From: Pseudomonas sp. S35 | GTDB taxonomy: Bacteria > Pseudomonadota > Gammaproteobacteria > Pseudomonadales > Pseudomonadaceae | Length of the DNA stretch: 64,000 bases | Assembly (NCBI RefSeq): GCF_009866765.1 | Contig: NZ_CP019431.1 | Coordinates: 806,001 to 870,000 of the forward strand | Direction of reading: 5' to 3' | In this document: in pieces, positions 8,635-17,067 of the stretch | Numbering within the stretch: the stretch's first letter is position 1 | How the letters are laid out: the number at the start of each line of letters is the position of its first letter | Notes under the pieces: generated by a model | What the model saw: only the letters and a program-made list of their open reading frames with translations | What the model was told of the DNA's origin: nothing | The model's database searches: none | Position numbers and translations under genes: made by a program

Positions 8635-9039
8635 TCAGCGGTTCCCGTCTACCGGGTCAATATCCGCCAACTCGGCCTCATCCAGCCCATTCCCGCCGCC
8701 AATCTCATCTTCATCCACAATGCTCAGGTCATAATCCGCCGCATTATCCTCACCTTCCTCCCGAGCATCTCGCGCCCCATCCTCATGGATCAGCGTTTCC
8801 GGGCTCATGTCGTCATCGGTCGGCTCATGATCGTCGGTCGAAGCGCCGGTCAGCCCCGCCTCACGCGCCCGTTCTTCGGGCATCCGGTGCTCGCGCTCGC
8901 GGCGCGGGATCTCGTCGCCAATCTGCGCCGTCGGCTCCTGCCCGTCAAAATCCAGCTCGCGCATCGAACCCATGCGATCTTCGTTGTCATCAATCGGTTC
9001 GGGCTGCGTAGCGCCATAGGGACGTCGTGATTCAGTCAT
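8635..9039 (-). CDS. Acidic hypothetical protein
   Basis: A 134-residue, highly acidic protein with no recognised domain (many Asp/Glu; stretches such as DNEDRMGSMRELDFDGQEP and IVDEDEIGGGNGLDEAELAD). The start MTESRRPYG at 9039 is preferred to a TTG two codons earlier because GAGGA stands 6 bases before this ATG. Composition suggests a largely disordered protein. It sits in the conserved position between rimI and carbonic anhydrase (the PA4677 slot of P. aeruginosa). No function is proposed. Confidence 0.7.
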   Translation of the reverse strand: MTESRRPYGATQPEPIDDNEDRMGSMRELDFDGQEPTAQIGDEIPRREREHRMPEERAREAGLTGASTDDHEPTDDDMSPETLIHEDGARDAREEGEDNAADYDLSIVDEDEIGGGNGLDEAELADIDPVDGNR

Positions 9040-9178
9040 GGCCAATCCTCATACTGTGGGGCTTATAGTGTGTGGACAGGCGCGGCTCGCCAAAGATTCA
9101 AGCTAATTTGCGCATCGCGTGACCTGAACGTGGGGGCGTCAGTCACAAAACTGCGCATCATTCCTGAGGCTTTCCCTG

Positions 9179-9823
9179 ATGAACGAACTACAAGACCTGC
9201 TTGATAACAACGAACGCTGGGCGGATGCGATCAAACAGGAAGATCCCGAATTCTTCGCCAAGCTCGCCCGCCAGCAAACCCCGGAATACCTGTGGATCGG
9301 CTGCTCCGACGCGCGCGTGCCGGCCAACGAGATCGTCGGCATGTTGCCGGGTGATCTGTTCGTGCACCGCAACGTGGCCAACGTGGTGCTGCACACCGAC
9401 CTCAACTGCCTGTCGGTGATCCAGTACGCGGTCGATGTGCTCAAGGTCAAACACATCCTCGTCACCGGCCACTATGGCTGCGGCGGTGTGCGCGCCTCGA
9501 TGCAGGATCGCCAGTTCGGCCTGATCGACGGTTGGCTGCGCACCATTCGCGACCTGTACTACGAGAACCGCGATGTGCTTGCCCAACTGCCAACCGAAGA
9601 GGAACGCGTCGACCGCATGTGCGAGCTGAATGTGATCCAGCAGGTGGCCAACGTCGGCCATACCAGCATTGTGCAAAACGCCTGGCACCGTGGGCAGAGC
9701 CTGTCGATCCATGGTTGCATCTACGGCATCAAGGACGGCCGCTGGAAAAGCTTGAACACCACCATCAGTGGTTTCGAGCAGTTGCCGCCGCAATATCGCC
9801 TGCGCCCATTGGGCGAAGTCTAA
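9179..9823 (+). CDS. can: Beta-class carbonic anhydrase
   Basis: A 214-residue cytoplasmic zinc enzyme interconverting CO2 and bicarbonate, supplying bicarbonate for carboxylations. The zinc ligands are all present at the positions known for E. coli Can: Cys42 and Asp44 in WIGCSDARVP, His98 and Cys101 in GHYGCGGVRA. The Asp44-Arg46 dyad is intact. The 3' end overlaps the convergent SET-domain gene by 4 bases (9820-9823), so the two transcripts are antisense to each other at their ends. Confidence 0.95.
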   Translation: MNELQDLLDNNERWADAIKQEDPEFFAKLARQQTPEYLWIGCSDARVPANEIVGMLPGDLFVHRNVANVVLHTDLNCLSVIQYAVDVLKVKHILVTGHYGCGGVRASMQDRQFGLIDGWLRTIRDLYYENRDVLAQLPTEEERVDRMCELNVIQQVANVGHTSIVQNAWHRGQSLSIHGCIYGIKDGRWKSLNTTISGFEQLPPQYRLRPLGEV

Positions 9824-10344
9824 GGTCGCTTGCGGTTGCGCCACTGGGCCATGAACGCCTGGCCTTCGGCGTTCAGCGGCTCTTGGCTGCCGGTGATCCA
9901 GCCCCGGCAGTTCAGCTCGCCGCAGTGGCAAGCGAACTGCCGGAACAGCGCCTCCTCGGTGCTGGCGTAATCCAGGGTCAGCCAGGCGCCAGCGGCGATG
10001 GGCTGCACGCTCCAGAGCTCCAGATACGTGGTGTCGAAGAACACATTGGGGTTGCAGGAATGGGGCAGCAAGCCGCAGAACCAGCAATCGTACAAGTGGA
10101 TGCGCGGTGACAGCTGTAACGTGCACGGGCGACGCTCGCCCACGGCGTAGCCGGAGATCTTGGCAATGCGTATGCGGCTCTCAAAGGCGACGCGAGCCCT
10201 GACCCTGCCTTGCGTACCATTCGCCGTTTGCATCACTTTGAAGTGGTCGCACGAGGGGTATCCCTGCTCGGTCAGTAGCGTCTTGAACGGGTACAGGCAT
10301 TCACTCACAGCAGTTTTAGCCTTATCCATGGCTTGAGTTTTCAT
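9820..10344 (-). CDS. SET-domain protein (putative protein lysine methyltransferase)
   Basis: A 174-residue protein with the hallmarks of a SET domain. LPHSCNPN (residues 93-100) is the S-adenosylmethionine-binding pseudoknot motif. LTLDYAST (122-129) matches the second knot motif (E-L-x-F-D-Y). Cys139, Cys141 and Cys146 (CHCGELNC) form a post-SET zinc site, probably with Cys from the HSCNPN loop. SET enzymes methylate lysines, in eukaryotes mainly on histones; bacterial examples are few in type and substrates are mostly unknown. The start at 10344 has AAGGAG 4 bases upstream. The N-terminal 50 residues show no other domain. Tail-to-tail with carbonic anhydrase. Confidence 0.82.
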   Translation of the reverse strand: MKTQAMDKAKTAVSECLYPFKTLLTEQGYPSCDHFKVMQTANGTQGRVRARVAFESRIRIAKISGYAVGERRPCTLQLSPRIHLYDCWFCGLLPHSCNPNVFFDTTYLELWSVQPIAAGAWLTLDYASTEEALFRQFACHCGELNCRGWITGSQEPLNAEGQAFMAQWRNRKRP

Positions 10345-10439
10345 AACTCTCCTTGGTTAGGCTGCATCGACCTGCGGGTGGTATCTGACTTCCAGTCTTG
10401 CAGCGGATGGGCGCGGCTCAAGACTCGCTGAAGTTGGAC

Positions 10440-10484
10440 CCGATTTCTACTGTCAAAGATGACAGTAGAAATCGGTCGTTTTTT
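10440..10484 (+). terminator. Perfect 15-bp hairpin followed by T-run (plus orientation), no matching gene
   Basis: Arms ccgatttctactgtc (10440-10454) and gacagtagaaatcgg (10461-10475) flank a 6-base loop, followed on the plus strand by tcgtttttt. It has the form of an intrinsic terminator reading rightward, but no plus-strand gene ends nearby. It lies 17 bases past the stop of the leftward gene at 10492, for which it could act as a U-poor terminator. Confidence 0.55.
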
Positions 10485-10491
10485 GTGCGAC

Positions 10492-11661
10492 CTACAACGC
10501 GGGGCCTTTGTTTGCTGGGGTTGGAGCGGCGCTCTTCAACTGCTTCAACTGAGTTTTGATTGCTGGCGTGGCACACTTGGCGTTGGCCTCTTCGGCGCTC
10601 AGATTGCGTACCGAGGTGTAGAACAATTCACAGGTCTGCTCTTTGCGCGTGACCTGCCAGGTGTTCATGCAGGCCTTGAGCAGCACATTCGCATCGCTGG
10701 CGGGTTTCTGGCCCATCCCGGCCTGCCAGCAGGCGGCGCTCAAATCCTGGCCCATTACCTTCAAGCCGGCCTCATCGGCTTTCTGCTCGTCGCCGTCATA
10801 GGCGTCAGGATCGGCTGCATACCAGATGTAGCTGGGGTGGTTGGCGCCCAGCACCGAAACGGTTTTGCCCTCGGCCGGGCTGATCTGCGCCAGCCCGAGC
10901 ACCGTCACGGTTTGCCCATATTGCTGCTTGATCCAGTTACGTACCGGGGCGCCAAACGCCATCATCGGCAGCGAGCCGTTGGGCAAAAGGCTCAGCTCCT
11001 TGACCATGCGGGTCTGGTAGTCGGTGAAGTAGTTGTAGATGCCTTCCAGGTCTTTGCCTGCGTTGGACGGTGCGGCAATCGGGGCGATATCGATGATGGT
11101 CTGGTAGGCCGGGGTTTCGGCGGCTGGCACACCGTTGTCGGTGAGCAGGGTGGCCCAGCGGTCAGTGGTGGCCGATTCCAGGTAGTCCTGGGCCTGTGTC
11201 AGCGAATAATCCGGCGGGAAGTGCAGCAGCTCGATGCTTTTGCGGTTCTCCAGGGCCATGCCCAGTGGCAGGAACAGGTACCAGTTGTAGGCCCATTTGC
11301 CGTCGCTGTTGAGCCGGCTGGCACCCTGGTAGGCCAGGTCGGCCGTATTGAGCAGCGTGGTCAGCGGCTGGCCATAGCTGTCGGGCACGCCGCTGAACGT
11401 CGCTGACACTTGGCCGTCATGGATCTTGACGCTGACCTTGCCCCGGCTATACCCGTCGCGCAGCACGCTCTGGTTCAGGTAGTGCTCGGCGGTCTGCTCC
11501 AGCGTCCATGGCCGAAAGCAGATCACGTTGCAGTTATTGGGGTAGGCAAACAGCTGGGTGACGCGTTGCGTGCTGCCCAGCGGTACTTCGATGTCGGCCT
11601 GTACGAGCGCGCTGGTTATCAGTGCGGCCACGGTCAAGCACAGCCTGGTCGGTGTGAACAT
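10492..11661 (-). CDS. Exported protein of unknown function, paired with the acid phosphatase
   Basis: A 389-residue protein with a clear Sec signal peptide (MFTPTRLCLTVAALITSALVQA, read in part), so probably periplasmic or secreted. ATG at 11661 is chosen because the signal peptide begins there. The mature part has several cysteines, a C-terminal block QTCELFYTSVRNLSAEEANA, and a Pro/Ala tail. I do not recognise the family. It follows the acid phosphatase-like gene by 121 bases in the same orientation and may be its partner or cotranscribed, but nothing in the sequence proves this. Confidence 0.75.
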   Translation of the reverse strand: MFTPTRLCLTVAALITSALVQADIEVPLGSTQRVTQLFAYPNNCNVICFRPWTLEQTAEHYLNQSVLRDGYSRGKVSVKIHDGQVSATFSGVPDSYGQPLTTLLNTADLAYQGASRLNSDGKWAYNWYLFLPLGMALENRKSIELLHFPPDYSLTQAQDYLESATTDRWATLLTDNGVPAAETPAYQTIIDIAPIAAPSNAGKDLEGIYNYFTDYQTRMVKELSLLPNGSLPMMAFGAPVRNWIKQQYGQTVTVLGLAQISPAEGKTVSVLGANHPSYIWYAADPDAYDGDEQKADEAGLKVMGQDLSAACWQAGMGQKPASDANVLLKACMNTWQVTRKEQTCELFYTSVRNLSAEEANAKCATPAIKTQLKQLKSAAPTPANKGPAL

Positions 11662-11782
11662 AGTTGATTCCTTGTCAGCGAAAGCCCGTCTGCGCGGGGT
11701 GAAAGCCCACCTCCTCACAGTAGCGGCTGACCAGGAAAACCGCGTGCTAAATCGCCAGATGTGTCGCTATTGGATAAGCGTC

Positions 11783-13483
11783 CTACACGGTGAACTGCAA
11801 CGCGTCGCTTAAATCCCCCATGGGTTTCTGGCCGCGGGCAATCATCGCCTCATCGCGCTGCTTGAGGCCATCGAGGGTCTCCAACTGGAATACCCGGGTA
11901 ATCAGGCGCAGGATCGACGCGGTGTCGTATACCGTATGGTCCACCGTGCCTTTGCGTGCGAACGGCGACACCACCAGCGCCGGAATCCGCGTGCCAGGGC
12001 CCCAGCGGTCGCCTTTGGGCGGCGCCACGTGGTCCCACCAGCCGCCGTTTTCATCGACCGTCACCACCACCACCATGTTTTTCCACTGCGGGCTCTCCTG
12101 CAGCACTTTCAAGGCGCGGGCAATATGGCGGTCGCCCGAGGCCACGTCGGCGTAACCGGCGTGCATGTTCAGGTTGCCCTGGGGTTTGTAGAAGCTCACG
12201 GCCGGCAGCTTGCCTGCCTGGGCGTCGGCAAAGAATTTATTGGTGCCGGACTCGTCGCCCAGCCCGCCATCACGCAGGCGTTTGTCACGCTCCGCACGGT
12301 TCTCGGGCCCCTGTTTCTTGAAGTAGTTGAATGGTTGGTGGTGGTACTGGAAGTTCGGGATCTTCGGAATGCCGCCCGAGTCCTTGAACTGATCCAGCGT
12401 CGCCTGCCAGGCGCCGGCGTACCAGGCCCAGTCGACGTTCTTTTTCGACAGCTTGTCGCCAATGTGTTCGTGGGTCTGTGGCACCAGTACGTTGGGCAGG
12501 TCGGGTTTGGAGTAGTCCGGGTTTTGCGGGTCGCGAATCCACGTCGGCCAGTACGGCGGGGCCAGGGTGTTCACGGCGTAACCGTCCGGGGTCAGCGCGC
12601 TGGGGCCAAACTGCGGTGGGCCGGTCATGGCGCTGGCCGGGGATGTGTCCAAGGGTTTGAGGCGTGTGTCGGTCGGGTCATTGCTTTGCAGTGTGGCAAT
12701 CTGCGCCTTGGCCACTGATTGCGCAGCATTCGGATACACCGGCGCAGTGGCGCTGATCAGGTATTGATGGTTAAGGAATGAACCGCCGAACGCGCCTTGG
12801 AAGAAGTTATCGCACAGCACAAATTCCTTGGCCACGTCCCACAGGCGCAGGGAATAACGGCTCTGGGCGTAGTGCCCCATCACCAGGCCACCGGAATCGG
12901 CCCAGGCGACGAAACCGTCGTTCTTGCCACCGTTGATCTGCATCTGGTTCTGGTAGAACACGTGCCACAGGTCGCGGGTCACGAGGCTCAAGGGCAGGTC
13001 TTCGCCGTTCGGGCCTTTGAGGGCGAACGGTGCATTGGGCAAGTTTTCCTGGAACTGCACTTCACTGGGGTAGGTCACCCCGTCTACGCTTTGCGGGCCG
13101 ACTTGCAGCACGCCGCCCCAGGCCGGGGGCAGCTTGTCCAACAGGCTGCCATCGCGGTTGCGTTGCTGAGTGTCGGTCGCGGAAAGTGCTGAAAGTGGTT
13201 TCTCGACCCCTGGGAAATCCGCAAACAGATTGTTGAAGCTGCGGTTCTCGGCATAGATCACCACGACGGTCTTCACGTGGTCGCGCAGAGCCTTGTCCAG
13301 CGCCTGTGGGGTGAGCGGCCGCGCCTGCGGTTTTCCCGGCGCTTGACTGGTATTGCCGCACGCACTCAAGGTCGCACCTACCCCCAGTACCGCTGCACCC
13401 CCCAGGAAACGCCGGCGGCTGCTGTCCACCGGCGCTTGGGTTACAGAATCGGGGGAAGGGCAGTCTTGGTGCTCATCACTCAT
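11783..13483 (-). CDS. Tat-exported acid phosphatase / phospholipase C family phosphoesterase
   Basis: A 566-residue protein of the phosphoesterase family that includes Francisella AcpA and bacterial non-haemolytic phospholipases C. The N-terminus has a twin-arginine signal with RRRFLGGAAVLGVGATLSAC (residues 23-42), ending in a Cys that could be lipidated. The active-site motif AENRSFNNLFADFPG (residues 78-92) supplies metal and phosphate ligands (Glu79, Asn80, Ser82). Further family blocks are WAWYAGAW, HAGYADVASGDRHIARALK and VTVDENGGWWDHVAPP near the C-terminus. The product should be folded before export and release phosphate from esters outside the cytoplasm. Whether it prefers phosphomonoesters or phospholipids cannot be told from sequence. 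Confidence 0.85.
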   Translation of the reverse strand: MSDEHQDCPSPDSVTQAPVDSSRRRFLGGAAVLGVGATLSACGNTSQAPGKPQARPLTPQALDKALRDHVKTVVVIYAENRSFNNLFADFPGVEKPLSALSATDTQQRNRDGSLLDKLPPAWGGVLQVGPQSVDGVTYPSEVQFQENLPNAPFALKGPNGEDLPLSLVTRDLWHVFYQNQMQINGGKNDGFVAWADSGGLVMGHYAQSRYSLRLWDVAKEFVLCDNFFQGAFGGSFLNHQYLISATAPVYPNAAQSVAKAQIATLQSNDPTDTRLKPLDTSPASAMTGPPQFGPSALTPDGYAVNTLAPPYWPTWIRDPQNPDYSKPDLPNVLVPQTHEHIGDKLSKKNVDWAWYAGAWQATLDQFKDSGGIPKIPNFQYHHQPFNYFKKQGPENRAERDKRLRDGGLGDESGTNKFFADAQAGKLPAVSFYKPQGNLNMHAGYADVASGDRHIARALKVLQESPQWKNMVVVVTVDENGGWWDHVAPPKGDRWGPGTRIPALVVSPFARKGTVDHTVYDTASILRLITRVFQLETLDGLKQRDEAMIARGQKPMGDLSDALQFTV

Positions 13484-13565
13484 TGCGGAGAGTCCTTGCT
13501 GGGGAGTTGTTGCAAAATATTTCCCGGAACGGTAGCAAGGCGATGTGACGGAACGAAGACAGGTA

Positions 13566-13886
13566 TTACAGCAACCGCAATGCCAATTGGCTGCCAGCGC
13601 GCAAGTATTCTACTTGTGCTGTCACTGCATCCTTGACGATGGCTTCGCCGGTGTCGGTCAGTTTGTTTTTCTTGGCGTCGATGACGCTGGTCTGCAGCAG
13701 TTGCATGGCCACATCCACCGCCTTCTGAAAGGCCGTCACGTTGTTGTGCAGGCCGAACTCGTTGATGACGACAGCCATGCGCCGATCGGCATCGTCTCGC
13801 AGGGTCCGATACTCCGTGACCGAAACGTTGTCGTCCTTGTAAATGTCAGTGATCAGCTCTTCCAGCGATTTGGATAGGGGCGTCAT
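13566..13886 (-). CDS. Small hypothetical protein
   Basis: A 106-residue soluble protein, predicted to be mostly helical, starting MTPLSKSLEELITDIYKDDN. A good AAGGA site lies 8 bases before the ATG. No cysteine, signal peptide or membrane segment. It is not clearly in an operon with the neighbouring genes (82 bases before the acid phosphatase gene, same strand). I do not recognise the family. Confidence 0.6.
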   Translation of the reverse strand: MTPLSKSLEELITDIYKDDNVSVTEYRTLRDDADRRMAVVINEFGLHNNVTAFQKAVDVAMQLLQTSVIDAKKNKLTDTGEAIVKDAVTAQVEYLRAGSQLALRLL

Positions 13887-14016
13887 CGGAGTTTCCTTAG
13901 TGTTAGGTGAGTGGGAATCCGAGTCAGGTTAATCAAAGGTGTGCGCGGTAGGAGTCAGGGGTTGTCGCCACACTGAGTGGGACAACCCCTATGCATTGCG
14001 TCAGAAAGGCCGTGCG

Positions 14017-15435
14017 TTATGGCATCACCGGCGGCAGATACTTCAACGTCGTCCCAAGCGCCCACAACAAAAACAACACCAGCGGCGTATGCACCAGCAA
14101 CTGCACAAACGAAAACCCGATCAAGTCCCGCGCCTTCAGCCCCAATACCCCCAGCAACGGCAGCATGTAGAAGGGGTTGATCAGATTGGGCAGCGCTTCA
14201 GCCGCGTTGTAGATCTGCACCGACCAGCCCAGGTGGTATTGCAGGTCATTGGCCACTTGCATCACGTACGGTGCTTCGATGATCCACTTGCCGCCGCCCG
14301 ACGGGATAAAGAAGCCCAGCACCGCCGAGTACACGCCCATCAGCAACGCATACGTGTCGTGCGAGGCGATGGAGGTAAAGAATGTCGAGATATGGTGCGC
14401 CAGGGTTTGGCCGTCGCCGCCTTTGACCACCGTCATCAGCGCCGCAATCGAACCGTACAGCGGGAACTGGATCAGCACACCCGTGGTGGTTGGCACCGCG
14501 CGGGCCACCGCATCCAGGAAGCTGCGCGGGCGCCAATGCAGCAGCGCGCCTACCATGATGAACAGGAAGTTGTAGGTGTTGAGCCCCGAGATGGCGCTGA
14601 TCGCCGGCTTGGTGGAGAACTCGTGGAACAACCAACCGGCCGCCAGCAGTGCCAGCAGGATGGTGAGCAGCGGGCTGTGTTCCAGCCATTCTCCGGGGCG
14701 TGTCGGGGCTTGCGGCTTGGGCAGGTTGAAGGCCGGATCGACGCCGCAGGCCTTGGCGTCACGGGCGCTGTTCGGGCCGGGCGCGGTGGCGTAGGCAATG
14801 ATCAGCGACACCACGATCAGCGCCAGTAACAGCACGCCGGATTGCCACAGGAAGATGGTCTCGGTGAACGGGATCATCCCGGTGATCGCCAGAATCGACG
14901 GCGGCAGGCTGGTCGGGTTGGCCTGCAACTGCGCGGCCGACGACGACAACCCCAGCGCCCACACCGCGCCCAGGCCCAGGTAGGCCGCCGCACCGGCGGC
15001 GCGGTAATCCATGCGCAAATCCGTACGCCGGGCCAGCGCCCGCACCAGCAAACCGCCGAACACCAGGGACAGGCCCCAGTTAAGCAGCGAGGCGACCATG
15101 GAAATCAACGCCACCCACGCCACGGCCGAACGGCCGTTTTTCGGGATGCGCGCCAAGCGGTCAATCAGCTTTACCGCTGGCGGCGAACTGGCCACCACGT
15201 AACCGCCGATCACCACAAAGGCCATCTGCATGGTGAACGGGATCAGGCTCCAGAACCCATCGCCAAACGCCTTGGCGGCGTCGGTGGGCGCAGCGCCCAT
15301 GCCCAGGGTCGCCACGGCGACGATGATCACTGCGAGCGCAGCGAACACCCACGAGTCAGGGAACCAGCGTTCGGCGAAGTTGGAGCAACGCAGGGCAAAT
15401 CGGGCATAGCGGCTTTCTTCGATAGCATCGGCCAC
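14017..15435 (-). CDS. atoE: Short-chain fatty acid permease, AtoE family
   Basis: A 472-residue polytopic membrane protein with about ten or more hydrophobic segments, matching the AtoE/TIGR00366 family (E. coli AtoE 440 residues). Recognisable stretches include FAERWFPDSWVFAALAVIIV near the N-terminus, FIPSGGGKWIIEAPYVM (about residues 365-382) and NLINPFYMLPLLGVLGL. The family carries short-chain fatty acids such as acetoacetate and butyrate across the inner membrane. The start is GTG, with an AGAGG site 9 bases upstream. No ato metabolic genes (CoA transferase, thiolase) are beside it. The divergent neighbour is an MFS transporter. Confidence 0.88.
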   Translation of the reverse strand: MADAIEESRYARFALRCSNFAERWFPDSWVFAALAVIIVAVATLGMGAAPTDAAKAFGDGFWSLIPFTMQMAFVVIGGYVVASSPPAVKLIDRLARIPKNGRSAVAWVALISMVASLLNWGLSLVFGGLLVRALARRTDLRMDYRAAGAAAYLGLGAVWALGLSSSAAQLQANPTSLPPSILAITGMIPFTETIFLWQSGVLLLALIVVSLIIAYATAPGPNSARDAKACGVDPAFNLPKPQAPTRPGEWLEHSPLLTILLALLAAGWLFHEFSTKPAISAISGLNTYNFLFIMVGALLHWRPRSFLDAVARAVPTTTGVLIQFPLYGSIAALMTVVKGGDGQTLAHHISTFFTSIASHDTYALLMGVYSAVLGFFIPSGGGKWIIEAPYVMQVANDLQYHLGWSVQIYNAAEALPNLINPFYMLPLLGVLGLKARDLIGFSFVQLLVHTPLVLFLLWALGTTLKYLPPVMP

Positions 15436-15620
15436 GGGTCGTACCTCTTGTATTTATTATGGGGGCGGCAGTTTTCGCGCATGTTCCTCCACGGCCATTG
15501 ATATGGGAATGCAGTTATCTTCATCGATCCATGAGGAAAACAAATATATCTGCAGCGATTGCCATCAACCGGCTCAGCTCATAACCTGCACGCCATTTTG
15601 TCTGTCTGCCGAGCTTGCAC

Positions 15621-16910
15621 ATGACTGCCACCTTTTCCCCACAGGCGCAGCGTTTTTCCCGCTCCGACTACAAAACCCTGGGCCTGGCCGCCCTGGGCGG
15701 TGCCTTGGAAATCTACGACTTCATTATTTTCGTGTTTTTTGCGCTGACCCTCAGCCAACTGTTCTTCCCCCCTCAAATGCCCGAGTGGCTGCGCCTGCTG
15801 CAAAGCTTTGGGATCTTCGTCACCGGCTACCTGGCGCGCCCGTTGGGTGGCATCCTGATGGCGCACTTTGCCGATCACCTGGGACGCAAGCGCGTGTTCA
15901 GCCTCAGCATCCTGATGATGGCGCTGCCGTGCCTGCTTATCGGGATCATGCCGACCTACGCGCAAATCGGCTATTTCGCACCGCTGATCCTGCTGGCGCT
16001 GCGCGTGCTGCAAGGCGCCGCAGTGGGCGGCGAAGTCCCTAGCGCCTGGACCTTCGTCGCCGAGCACGCGCCGCGCAATCACCGAGGCTACGCCCTCGGC
16101 TTCCTGCAAGCCGGCCTGACCTTCGGCTACCTGCTCGGCGCCCTGACGGCGACGTTGCTGGCGCAAGTCTTCACCCCGGCCGAGATCCTCGATTACGCCT
16201 GGCGCTTCCCCTTCCTGCTCGGCGGTGTGTTCGGCGTGATCGGCGTATGGCTGCGTCGCTGGCTCAGCGAAACCCCGGTGTTCCTCGAAATGCAGGCCCG
16301 CCGCCAAGCGGCCGCCGAACTGCCCCTGCGCACCGTACTGCGCGACCACCGCGCCGTGTTGTTGCCGGCGATGATCCTCACCTGCGTGCTCACCTCCGCC
16401 GTGGTGGTCCTCGTCGTCATCACCCCGACCATGATGCAGAAAACCTTCGGCATGAGCCCCAGTCACACCTTCGCCCTGAGCGCCTTGGGCATCGTGTTCC
16501 TGAACATCGGCTGCGTCCTCGCCGGCCTGCTGGTGGACCGCATCGGCGCCTGGCGCGCGGTGCTGGTCTACAGCCTGTTGCTGCCGATGGGCATCGCATT
16601 GCTGTACGCCAGCCTGATCAACGGCGGCGTGTGGTTGGGCGCGGCGTACGCCGTGGCGGGCTTGAGTTGCGGCGTAGTGGGCGCGGTGCCGTCGGTGATG
16701 GTCGGGCTGTTCCCCGCGCAGGTGCGGGTGTCGGGGATTTCCTTCACCTACAACATCGCCTACGCGCTGTGGGCGAGCACCACGCCGCTGATGCTGATTG
16801 CGTTGATGCCAACGAGCCCGTGGATCTGCGTGGGCTATTGCGTGGTAATGGGGGCGGTAGGCGTGGCGAGTGTGGCGCTGTTTGGCAAGCGCCACACGTT
16901 AGCCGCGTGA
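15621..16910 (+). CDS. MFS transporter, metabolite:H+ symporter type
   Basis: A 429-residue major facilitator with twelve likely membrane helices. The loop 2-3 signature is present as FADHLGRKRVFSLSI (about residues 82-96), and the first helix carries GGALEIYDFIIFVFFA, typical of the MHS subgroup that takes up organic acids or osmolytes (KgtP, ProP, citrate carriers). The substrate cannot be read from sequence. ATG at 15621 is preferred to TTG two codons earlier. Divergent from atoE; the roughly 185-base gap must hold both promoters. Confidence 0.85.
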   Translation: MTATFSPQAQRFSRSDYKTLGLAALGGALEIYDFIIFVFFALTLSQLFFPPQMPEWLRLLQSFGIFVTGYLARPLGGILMAHFADHLGRKRVFSLSILMMALPCLLIGIMPTYAQIGYFAPLILLALRVLQGAAVGGEVPSAWTFVAEHAPRNHRGYALGFLQAGLTFGYLLGALTATLLAQVFTPAEILDYAWRFPFLLGGVFGVIGVWLRRWLSETPVFLEMQARRQAAAELPLRTVLRDHRAVLLPAMILTCVLTSAVVVLVVITPTMMQKTFGMSPSHTFALSALGIVFLNIGCVLAGLLVDRIGAWRAVLVYSLLLPMGIALLYASLINGGVWLGAAYAVAGLSCGVVGAVPSVMVGLFPAQVRVSGISFTYNIAYALWASTTPLMLIALMPTSPWICVGYCVVMGAVGVASVALFGKRHTLAA

Positions 16911-17067
16911 GGAGCCGCTCGGCACTGAAACAGGTGCCTGGCGTTCCGATGAAAAAGCCCGCCCTAGAGCCCTTGCTGTCGATTTTGTAATCTTTGCTCC
17001 ACCGCCCTGATAAGTCACGAGCGCTACATTGCCAGCGCTTGGACCTCATGGCCGTGGAACTCTCGTT

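Noticed and set aside
15579..16895. A 438-codon minus-strand frame opposite the MFS transporter
   Set aside because: It has shadow composition (His, Gln, Arg and Ala-rich); the plus strand encodes a clear twelve-helix transporter.
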